From NCBI GenBank assembly GCA_945870185.1, contig CAMBRK010000032.1, positions 1-45,037 of the forward strand: a stretch of DNA of 45,037 bases, given 5' to 3'. Below, piece after piece: positions 1 through 6,431 of this stretch. Position 1 is the stretch's first letter; the number at the start of each line of letters is the position of its first letter. The notes under the pieces are model-generated. The model was not told the origin of the DNA. It ran no database searches and saw nothing but the letters and a program-made list of their open reading frames with translations. Source of the DNA: Aureispira sp. CCB-QB1. GTDB lineage: Bacteria; Bacteroidota; Bacteroidia; Chitinophagales; Saprospiraceae. A program made the translations under genes and the position numbers.

Positions 1-321
1 ATCAATTGTTAATTCTAAATATTCTACCTAGGCGATAGACGCACTTTTGACTCTTCATTCTCTATCGCTTGTTTTTTGAACGATTTCCTAGACCAATAGC
101 AGCCTTTAAAATGAAGGATTTTGACTTTTTCAGCAGACCCTAACTAAAAACATTTACTTATAAATTCGATATAATAATACTATTTTTGGTATTTATTAAA
201 CAAAGATATAAAACATATTCTATTCTAAGCTGTAAATATTTTGATCCTATTTTATAAATTTATTTTATGACGAAAGAGAAATTTAAAATATATTAAAACT
301 TTAGCCAAAATCTCCCTTGAT
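1..321. other. AT-rich stretch without recognisable gene
   Basis: No credible coding frame with a start codon or RNA gene was seen here. The minus strand at 126-140 reads GGGTCTGCTGAAAAA, which looks like an insertion-sequence end, but no transposase frame or second end is present. The rest is A+T-rich sequence leading up to the palindrome beside the transposase. Confidence 0.4.
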
Positions 322-368
322 GGCGCAAGTTTCTGCCCGAAATTGGGCAGATAAATGTAACTTGTGCC
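322..368. repeat. Palindrome 3' of RAYT transposase (REP-like)
   Basis: The outer arms are GGCGCAAGTT (322-331) and AACTTGTGCC (359-368). Nested inside is a second perfect hairpin, CTGCCC (333-338) with GGGCAG (345-350). On the transposase strand a GTAG tetranucleotide lies just 5' of the hairpin foot (373-379 region). Its arms, reverse-complemented, match exactly those of the palindrome at 1056-1078 on the other side of the gene, so the two form an inverted pair. Confidence 0.75.
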
Positions 369-384
369 TTTACTACTACAGCCA

Positions 385-972
385 TTAATAACTAAATACA
401 TAACCTTCTAGACTCATAGGTCTTTCTAATATTTCAATATCCAAAACACCTTTACTACCTAAATAATCTCTGGCGCTACTATGTAAATAATGTTCGGCTT
501 CACTCACTATACCTGCCACAACGGGATTATTATGAACATAATCTATCTTCTGAAACGTAACTACAGGACTAAAAAGTTCAATAGGATGGTTATTTTGCTG
601 CCAAAATTGATAATCTTTATTGTTGCCTTGATGCTGTCCAGCATTTCTGAAAATATTCATCATCCATTCTATTCTGCTTTCAGATGGATTGCTTTCTATG
701 GCTTCTATGAGTTTTTTAGAAGTGAATTTTTTAAGATCTCGTAAAATATCAGAATGGCTGTATCGACCTGATCTGGAAAATACAAGATGAACATGATTAC
801 TCATCAAACACCATGCATGCAAGTTTAGTCCCTTATTTTGTTGGCAATATTTAATGCTATCTATAAATATATCGTTGGACAAAGGCCTAGTAAAAACATC
901 TACCCATGATACTATTGCAAAACTTACAAAGTAAATACCGTCATTATCTAAAAACTTGTATTTGGTACTCAT
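385..972 (-). CDS. REP-associated tyrosine transposase (Y1_Tnp/RAYT family)
   Basis: This is a 195-residue single-domain HUH nuclease of the IS200/IS605-like Y1 transposase superfamily. The metal-binding HUH motif is visible as NHVHLV (near residue 60). The C-terminal half has the RAYT signature YVHNNPVVAGIV followed by YLHSSARDY, which includes the expected catalytic tyrosine. Such proteins act on single-stranded DNA at hairpin-forming REP repeats, and the gene is indeed bracketed by mirrored palindromes at 322-368 and 1056-1078. The length is close to usual for RAYT proteins and the frame is intact, so it may be active. Unlike classical insertion sequences, RAYTs are usually single-copy, domesticated genes. 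The family call is strong; present activity is inferred. Confidence 0.9.
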   Translation of the reverse strand: MSTKYKFLDNDGIYFVSFAIVSWVDVFTRPLSNDIFIDSIKYCQQNKGLNLHAWCLMSNHVHLVFSRSGRYSHSDILRDLKKFTSKKLIEAIESNPSESRIEWMMNIFRNAGQHQGNNKDYQFWQQNNHPIELFSPVVTFQKIDYVHNNPVVAGIVSEAEHYLHSSARDYLGSKGVLDIEILERPMSLEGYVFSY

Positions 973-1055
973 GCTAGCTTATATTTAAGGCCTAAATTAA
1001 GTATTAGCAATATCCTTACCAAAATATGAAGGCTGGATAAAGCTATGGCAAATTA

Positions 1056-1078
1056 GGCACAAGTTGCAAACTTGCGCC
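1056..1078. repeat. Palindrome 5' of RAYT transposase
   Basis: GGCACAAGTT (1056-1065) is separated by only three bases from AACTTGCGCC (1069-1078), giving a tight hairpin with one G-T wobble. It lies about 85 bp upstream of the transposase start. Its arms are the exact reverse complement of those at 322-368, which has a longer loop carrying an extra hairpin. Confidence 0.75.
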
Positions 1079-1089
1079 AGCAAAGGCCA

Positions 1090-1617
1090 TTAAATAGTAG
1101 ATAACTCCAAATACGGTAATCTATAAGAATAATTAGATATTTCTAATTTTTCTCCATATTCTCTGATATAATCATTTGCTTCCGTTTGTAATACGTTAGT
1201 CCCTTTTATTGACATTCTTGAGAGTAAAATTTTCAGAGCCTTAAATGATAAAAAAAGATTGTTTTCAAATAATCCAAAGTCATCAACAAATGCGGTACCA
1301 AGTACTGTACCTATAATTAAATTTTTATATTCATTTTTCTCAGAAACACTTAATTTTTCTGTAGAAATGTATTTTATTCTGCATATTTCTTGACATTCTA
1401 AACCAGATAATCCGTTGTTTGAGATTTCTTGAAATATCTCATTTTTTAACAAATATGGACCAAAAAATGTGGCGTATATTAATTCCCTAGGAATATATAA
1501 TAGATAAATACCTACGTTTTTATACTCTACATTATTATCTTTAGAATTTATTATAGTTGTTGTTTTGTCATCAACTAATAATTCGTAGGCTTCAAATTGA
1601 ACATGATAAAATTTCAT
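1090..1617 (-). CDS. Hypothetical protein, possible orphan immunity-like protein
   Basis: A 175-residue protein without signal peptide or membrane segment, so probably cytoplasmic. I do not recognise a family with confidence. The segment around residue 70 (NNGLSGLECQEI) resembles the 'SGxE.xPI' element of the DUF1629/Imm11/Imm43 group of polymorphic-toxin immunity proteins, and the acidic, Asn-rich, low-GC composition is common among them. No toxin gene is adjacent: on one side is the RAYT transposase, on the other the duplicated lipoproteins. The start ATG at 1617 is the first in the frame. It could be a stray cargo gene brought in with other accessory DNA. The coding call is moderately sure; the immunity idea is speculation. 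Confidence 0.55.
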   Translation of the reverse strand: MKFYHVQFEAYELLVDDKTTTIINSKDNNVEYKNVGIYLLYIPRELIYATFFGPYLLKNEIFQEISNNGLSGLECQEICRIKYISTEKLSVSEKNEYKNLIIGTVLGTAFVDDFGLFENNLFLSFKALKILLSRMSIKGTNVLQTEANDYIREYGEKLEISNYSYRLPYLELSTI

Positions 1618-1715
1618 GCATTAAAATTTTAAATAATGTTATTGTATCTATTTAAAGCTTTGCTACCTGAACAACAGGATTACAGCTTCGAATCCATTCT
1701 GATTGAAATTGGTAT

Positions 1716-2039
1716 TTACTTAAACTTCACAGCAACTCCCGATATGCTATTGGGAGTGATTTTTAGATTAATAATTGCATCTGCACCTAGTTTTGAAGTG
1801 TGCTTTTTAAGGATATTTTTTGCTCCTTCATTACTCTTATCATTACCCATAGATAAGGGTCTATATGTTGCTATTGAGCCAATAACATTGTATTCTTGAT
1901 CTATTTCTCCGGAATACACTTTTATGGAGTCAGGGTTTGTGGGAAGATATGTTTGGCTTCTTGGGTGTGGATAAAAGGCGTAGTAATAACAACTATTTAA
2001 CGTTAAAAGAAACGGTAAGAAAATGATAAGCTTTTTCAT
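1716..2039 (-). CDS. Small lipoprotein with GADAIINL motif
   Basis: A 107-residue protein with a short hydrophobic signal ending in the lipobox LNSC, so the mature lipoprotein starts at Cys17 with the Tyr-rich sequence CYYYAF. Near the C-terminus it has KLGADAIINLKI, a motif typical of small envelope proteins with YbjQ-like or DUF4156-like folds, in which a helix precedes a GADAI(I/V)NL strand. The function of these proteins is unknown. It is the second gene of a tandem duplication: the paralogue at 2046-2420 ends 6 bp upstream, shares the same lipobox layout and motif, and is broken by a stop codon. This copy is intact and may be the surviving one. Confidence 0.75.
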   Translation of the reverse strand: MKKLIIFLPFLLTLNSCYYYAFYPHPRSQTYLPTNPDSIKVYSGEIDQEYNVIGSIATYRPLSMGNDKSNEGAKNILKKHTSKLGADAIINLKITPNSISGVAVKFK

Positions 2040-2045
2040 GACTCT

Positions 2046-2420
2046 TTAATTTTTAAATTTTATTGCTGTCCCATTAGACGTAATTGTTGTAAAATTTTCA
2101 TACGCATCTTGATAACCTAATCTTAGGTTTATTATGGCATCAGCACCAAGTTTTGCTGCCGCTTTTTTTAGTTGGTTTACTGTCGCATCGGCATTTTTAT
2201 CAGAAATAGGTTTAATTTTGAATTGTGGGTCTCCAGCCCAACTAGAATTAGATACTTCTCCCAAGATTTCATATTCTCTCCCAATTTTATCATTGGATTA
2301 CACTTCTATCTTTTTGCTTTCAGTGGTTTCATACTTTTGGCCAGTATTATCTGTTCTTATCGTTGTGGTACAACCAGTCAAAAGAACAAACAGTACTATA
2401 GAATAAATACTAGTTTTCAT
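2046..2420 (-). pseudogene. Lipoprotein paralogue with in-frame stop
   Basis: Starting at ATG 2420 the frame encodes a lipoprotein signal with lipobox LTGC (Cys17). It runs to codon 40, hits TAA at 2300-2298 (codon 41), then continues open to the stop at 2046 for a 124-codon total. The downstream part carries KLGADAIINLRL as in the neighbour at 1716-2039. Aligning the two, KKIEV-stop-SNDKIGREYEILG matches DSIKVYSGEIDQEYNVIG, so the stop stands where the paralogue has Tyr. A single TAT/TAC to TAA change explains it. Translation restarting at the internal ATG near 2264 would lack the signal and lipobox. Either a genuine nonsense mutation or a base-call error. Confidence 0.75.
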
Positions 2421-2500
2421 GGCAAATAATTTCATAAAATAACAATAAAAGGATGTAAAAGTTTGATTTTTGGATGGTGCAATAGTTAAAAAATAATTAA

Positions 2501-2713
2501 AATTATTCCCCTGCTGGTTTTCTATGGTTTATTCAAGGTTTAATCGAAAATGCAGCAGAAATGGGTATTAAACTTCAAAGTCCAACAAAAACTTCTTGAC
2601 ACTTTCGTCAAAATCCTCATGCTGGAACGCCTAAGATTTTAATCTATCGCCCATCAATAGACCAATGTTTGATATTATCCATGTCAGGAGTAGGTTTTGG
2701 ACTTTATAAATAA
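2501..2713 (+). pseudogene. C-terminal gene remnant, family unrecognised
   Basis: One reading frame from 2501 to the TAA at 2711-2713 is open apart from a TGA at 2597-2599 and has protein-like composition. It begins NYSPAGFLWFIQGLIENAAE and ends with HAGTPKILIYRP and LILSMSGVGFGLYK. There is no start codon, and a stop lies directly upstream (2498-2500). I read it as the tail of a larger lost gene, with one further nonsense mutation. The parent family is not recognised. The rest of the 2421-2905 gap is AT-rich and contains a T-rich run near 2751-2781 and the promoter of the next gene. Confidence 0.4.
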
Positions 2714-2854
2714 GAGAACGAATGTTTTGTTGTAAAACCTAAAATTTTAATATTTTTTTCACATTTTTTTCATTTTTTTTTCGTCTTACAGTGTTTTACC
2801 GTCTTAATGTTTGGTTAATCAGCGATATGTCTCATACGAATGATGAATTATTTA

Positions 2855-2862
2855 TATATTTG
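2855..2862 (+). promoter_or_regulatory. Bacteroidota -7 promoter element (TATATTTG)
   Basis: TATATTTG fits the Bacteroidota -7 consensus TAnnTTTG and lies 43 bp before the ATG at 2906. No clear -33 TTTG was seen at the usual distance. Confidence 0.6.
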
Positions 2863-2905
2863 CACTTCCATTTAAATATAGGTTTATCCTAACAAAACAA
2901 GAAAA

Positions 2906-4363
2906 ATGTCTTTTAATAAATATTTATTTTTCACACTAACGGTTTTCTTACTTATTCAAAATGTTCCTTTATCTGCTCAAGGTATAGAAAATACAGCAAA
3001 AGTAAAAGCACTCAATAACTATGTTAACTTCAGTAATGAGAGTACTCATGGTTTATTAATTGTACATCGCTTATTAGAAAACTTTAATAAAAGCATAAAT
3101 AAATTTGTTGATTTGCCCGACCAAAAAATCAATTTTTATTCCAACAAAGATTTACCACAAGATATTTTTGAAGACCCGGATGACTGGTTTTATGAAACAT
3201 CTCCCAATGAATGGTACAAAAAAATTGAACAAAGCAAAGATCAACTGCCCACCGGAGTGGAATCCAAGTTATCAGAGACTGCCCAAAAGATGAAAATCAT
3301 CATTGCATCGATCAACAAGATAAGATTTGATTTAGAGGATATGATTCAAAAACTTGATCTTACCAAAAGGGAAAATTTAAGCTTGGTCTATGACAAGTTA
3401 GAAGAAGCCGTTATAATGTATAAAGAGTTTTATACACATCAGCAAGTATTGGAAAGTGAAGTCGCTACCTTTTATAAAACTTTAAAAGTAACAGAAAATG
3501 AAATTCAGTTTCCTGAAGTAGTCAAATCTATTAGTGACTTATATGTATCGACGAGAACCGCTTTGCACGCGCTGTATATCAAAGAAGATGAGAATTATGC
3601 AGAATTGATTAAAAAGCAACAACTTGCATTAACAAAGTTTTCTGGTATTCAACTTACTGACTACAATAGTACTAGGCTGATCAATCCCAAGATACAAATT
3701 TATTGGAACAACATTATCAAACAATCCAAAGAATCTATTGCTGCACAACAACTTTTTGTAGAATCAGAAAACATACCCGAAGAGTTTAAAATCTACAACA
3801 AATACTATTACTATTACAATATCTCTGTGATCAATAAATTCAACAGATATGGAAACGGTATAGTATTCGAAATGAACAGAATCGTAGATTATCTTTCTAT
3901 TCCACTACCTAGGTTTTTTGAAGTTCCGCATTACTTCAAAGTCATATATCCTAAAATCCTGGACAAAACCGAATTCTTAGCTGCGTCAGACCCAGTCATC
4001 AAAGCACTACCCAAAACAGTCAAAGGTAGAAGTGTAGTCACTGCCACTAGAACCATTAATGTAGATAGTTTTATTGTGGATTTCCAAATGTATGATCATA
4101 AAATCGTAGACCGAGATATCGTATCTTTAAGTTTTAACGGTGACTGGATCGTAGAAAAATATTCTCTAACAGAAAAACCATATATCTTCACTCTAAAACT
4201 CAATGAAGAAGGAAAAAACTTCTTACTGCTTCATGCTGATGATATGGGACGCCAACCACCTGCCACTATTGCACTATCATACAAATATAAAGGCAAGAAG
4301 CAACTCATCATCCTCAACTCCGATACTTTAAAAAGTGAAGTTATAGAGATTATTGTTAAATAA
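2906..4363 (+). CDS. Secreted hypothetical protein, 485 residues
   Basis: An N-terminal signal peptide is visible (hydrophobic residues 6-20, cleavage likely after PLSAQ near residue 25), so the protein is exported to the periplasm or beyond. There is no lipobox and no T9SS sorting domain. Residues about 95-250 are rich in Lys/Glu/Leu and look largely alpha-helical with coiled-coil character. The middle contains a Tyr cluster (NKYYYYYN). The last about 130 residues alternate hydrophobic positions and resemble a beta-sandwich domain. I do not recognise a family. The gene has its own -7 promoter at 2855. Its stop codon directly abuts the stop codon of the convergent hydrolase gene at 4364, with no space for a separate terminator between them. 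Confidence 0.8.
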   Translation: MSFNKYLFFTLTVFLLIQNVPLSAQGIENTAKVKALNNYVNFSNESTHGLLIVHRLLENFNKSINKFVDLPDQKINFYSNKDLPQDIFEDPDDWFYETSPNEWYKKIEQSKDQLPTGVESKLSETAQKMKIIIASINKIRFDLEDMIQKLDLTKRENLSLVYDKLEEAVIMYKEFYTHQQVLESEVATFYKTLKVTENEIQFPEVVKSISDLYVSTRTALHALYIKEDENYAELIKKQQLALTKFSGIQLTDYNSTRLINPKIQIYWNNIIKQSKESIAAQQLFVESENIPEEFKIYNKYYYYYNISVINKFNRYGNGIVFEMNRIVDYLSIPLPRFFEVPHYFKVIYPKILDKTEFLAASDPVIKALPKTVKGRSVVTATRTINVDSFIVDFQMYDHKIVDRDIVSLSFNGDWIVEKYSLTEKPYIFTLKLNEEGKNFLLLHADDMGRQPPATIALSYKYKGKKQLIILNSDTLKSEVIEIIVK

Positions 4364-5806
4364 TTATCTTTTAATCAATAGTTTTTGGTTGGAAATGACG
4401 CCATTATCATTGATTAAGGTAACAATATAGGTACCAGATTCTAAATCTTTGGTAGAGATGACATCACCACTGTAATATGGAGTATTTATTCTTTGTTTTC
4501 CGTCTAGATCCCAAATAATTACCTGGGTGACTTCTGTATCACCTTTTAGAAAAACATAATCGGATGTAGGATTTGGATATAAAGTCATAAGGTCGCTTAT
4601 AGTCCCATCCTGCGTACTAGTGGTAATCCTTTGAAAACTTAAAAAGAACAAAAGTGTATTGGTAAGAGCAGGAGTAAAACAAGTACTATGGTTAGCATTT
4701 GAATTGATATCCACTACTTGAAGTAAAGTGTTGCTAGTTCCTCTTGCATACATGCTGTCTCTGGCTACTACGCTATTCAGATAGGGTACCTGATCATCTG
4801 CTTTACAGTAAAAAATACGGGTAGGCGACTCTGGCTTCCATCTAAAAAGATCATTTTCTTTTAGAATTTGGTTTAGTTTATGATTTGGGTTACTCCTGAT
4901 ATCTGCCATCACATCGTCCCTAATGAGTCTGCCTCCAACGGATGCACCGGTATTTGCTATCAATTTTTGGACTAATCGGGCATTCATATTAAATAAGCTT
5001 AGAGTGCCGTTATAATAGCTACTGATATCACTTACATATTCAGGTTTGAAAAATTCACCCAATTCATTGTAGATATTGTAAACTTCATTAAAACCCAAAA
5101 CAGTATTGGGTACGTATGCCGGATAATTATAAGCAGCCTCTCCTAAAATCAAATCTCTCATTACTCCTGATAAACTGTATGGACCTGATAAATGGGCTGC
5201 TGCAGTCACTGCTGTAGCTCCTGATGCCTTCTGTACGTGTTGGTGATAAGCCATAGATGCATATCCACCCTGAGAATATCCCGTGATAAAAAGTTGATCA
5301 TTGGTGATGACACCATTTTGTGCTGTCCATTCTTTTACAGCCTTCATCATATCTTCTGTGGCAGATACTGTAGTTGCGTCATGAACATAAGTCTGAAACC
5401 CACGGCCTTCGCCCATTCCTACATAATCTGGCAATACAGCTACATAACCCAATCCAGCAAATAATAAGCCCAACTGTCCTTCCTCTCCGCCGGTACTTCC
5501 ATAAGATGACGGTACACATTTTTTACAATCCGATGTGCCATGCTGATATACCAAAGAAGGATATGTAAATTTCAAATCATCAGGTATTACCATAAGTCCA
5601 GATAGTGTATCGAGCTGACCTTTTGCATCCTTTGACGAGTAAGTCAATTTATAATATTTGGCACCGTTCCTGACCAAGTTTAAACTAAACAATGACGTAA
5701 TTTGTGCTTTGGTCCGAGACCCATTTAATGTGGCAGATACTAGATTTTGACTAAAAGAAAAAGTAGAAAATAAAGTAACTACTATAAAAAGAACTAATGA
5801 TCTCAT
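4364..5806 (-). CDS. T9SS-exported alpha/beta hydrolase (lipase/esterase-like)
   Basis: A 480-residue secreted enzyme. Residues 1-19 form a signal peptide. The catalytic domain (about 25-395) is an alpha/beta hydrolase related to secretory lipases and S9-like esterases: YQHGTSDC near residue 88 supplies the oxyanion region, GYSQGG carries the nucleophile Ser178, KADDQVPY carries the acid (Asp337 or Asp338), and NANHS carries the His (373). Residues 409-480 are a type A T9SS sorting domain (LYPNPTSD at the start, SGTYIVTL and KLLIKR at the end), so it should cross the outer membrane by the type IX system and be surface-bound or released. A substrate such as a lipid or ester is inferred only. 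A -7 element at 5824-5831 gives a short leader before the ATG at 5806. Confidence 0.88.
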   Translation of the reverse strand: MRSLVLFIVVTLFSTFSFSQNLVSATLNGSRTKAQITSLFSLNLVRNGAKYYKLTYSSKDAKGQLDTLSGLMVIPDDLKFTYPSLVYQHGTSDCKKCVPSSYGSTGGEEGQLGLLFAGLGYVAVLPDYVGMGEGRGFQTYVHDATTVSATEDMMKAVKEWTAQNGVITNDQLFITGYSQGGYASMAYHQHVQKASGATAVTAAAHLSGPYSLSGVMRDLILGEAAYNYPAYVPNTVLGFNEVYNIYNELGEFFKPEYVSDISSYYNGTLSLFNMNARLVQKLIANTGASVGGRLIRDDVMADIRSNPNHKLNQILKENDLFRWKPESPTRIFYCKADDQVPYLNSVVARDSMYARGTSNTLLQVVDINSNANHSTCFTPALTNTLLFFLSFQRITTSTQDGTISDLMTLYPNPTSDYVFLKGDTEVTQVIIWDLDGKQRINTPYYSGDVISTKDLESGTYIVTLINDNGVISNQKLLIKR

Positions 5807-5823
5807 GATTTTTATTTTAACTA

Positions 5824-5831
5824 CAAATATA
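5824..5831 (-). promoter_or_regulatory. -7 promoter element for the T9SS hydrolase
   Basis: On the minus strand this reads TATATTTG, matching TAnnTTTG, and sits 17 bp upstream of the ATG at 5806. No convincing -33 element was found. Confidence 0.55.
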
Positions 5832-5945
5832 CTCCTAAAATGTAAATATCATTTATTTTGTTGCGGTTTCTTTAAAATTTTGATTCTAAAATTTATAAAT
5901 TTATGTTAAATGAAATATTTACCTGATGTGTAAATAAAAAATAAT

Positions 5946-5953
5946 TATCTTTG
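5946..5953 (+). promoter_or_regulatory. -7 promoter element close to start codon
   Basis: TATCTTTG matches TAnnTTTG and is only 10 bp from the ATG at 5964. With a start point 5-7 bases downstream of the element the mRNA leader would be just a few bases long. Confidence 0.55.
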
Positions 5954-5963
5954 CATTAATTAT

Positions 5964-6341
5964 ATGAAGTTATTTTCTCTTATATTATCGATAGTAGTCT
6001 TCTTTCAGTCGTTGAGCGTCTGTGGGCCTAGATTTTCTCATTCAGTTAGTGAAGGGAAGGACAACACATGTACAATCGATTATTCTAAAAAGAGTCCTGT
6101 GAAAAGCTGTTGCTCAAAACTACAACAAAAACATGATAAAGACACCCAAGACAAAAATCAAAAAGGTTGCTGTGGTGATGATTGTAAATGTCTGACATGT
6201 GCCAAAGTGTTTTTAAATACTTTGCCTTATTTCGATTTCCCCGTAGTTATTGTAGAACTTTTAGTTGAAAGAAACATAAAACCTATCAGGTTTCATTCTT
6301 TTGATTTTCATCCTTCTCTAATTCAACCTCCACAGGTTTAA
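5964..6341 (+). CDS. Cysteine-rich secreted protein (HYC_CC_PP-like) beside metal receptor
   Basis: A 125-residue protein with an N-terminal signal segment (residues 1-20). It contains cysteine pairs and clusters: SVCGP, KSCCS, GCCGDDCKC and LTCAK. It ends in LIQPPQV. This order, a signal peptide, paired cysteines and a C-terminal Pro-Pro, resembles the small Bacteroidota family named HYC_CC_PP, though the HYC part is not obvious. The cysteine and lysine/aspartate-rich middle suggests metal binding in the periplasm. It lies 90 bp upstream of the TonB-dependent receptor with an HMA domain and is probably co-transcribed with it, which supports a joint role in copper or other soft-metal handling. 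Family membership is likely and function inferred. Confidence 0.75.
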   Translation: MKLFSLILSIVVFFQSLSVCGPRFSHSVSEGKDNTCTIDYSKKSPVKSCCSKLQQKHDKDTQDKNQKGCCGDDCKCLTCAKVFLNTLPYFDFPVVIVELLVERNIKPIRFHSFDFHPSLIQPPQV

Positions 6342-6431
6342 AATTTCAAGTTAAAGGGAAAAGTGTGTCCGTTTGTCAATAATCCTGGCATAAGAATACA
6401 ATATTTGAAATACATTTAAACCTATTCAATC

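Noticed and set aside
126-140. Insertion-sequence-like end (GGGTCTGCTGAAAAA on the minus strand)
   Set aside because: No matching second end, no target duplication and no transposase frame were seen within the window, and the element would run off the left edge, so I do not call an insertion sequence.
490-744. 84-codon plus-strand frame inside the transposase
   Set aside because: It lies entirely antisense to the well-supported RAYT gene and has no protein-like motif.
1636-2429. Plus-strand frames across the lipoprotein pair
   Set aside because: They mirror the lipoprotein genes on the minus strand, whose lipoboxes and conserved GADAIINL motif are much better evidence.
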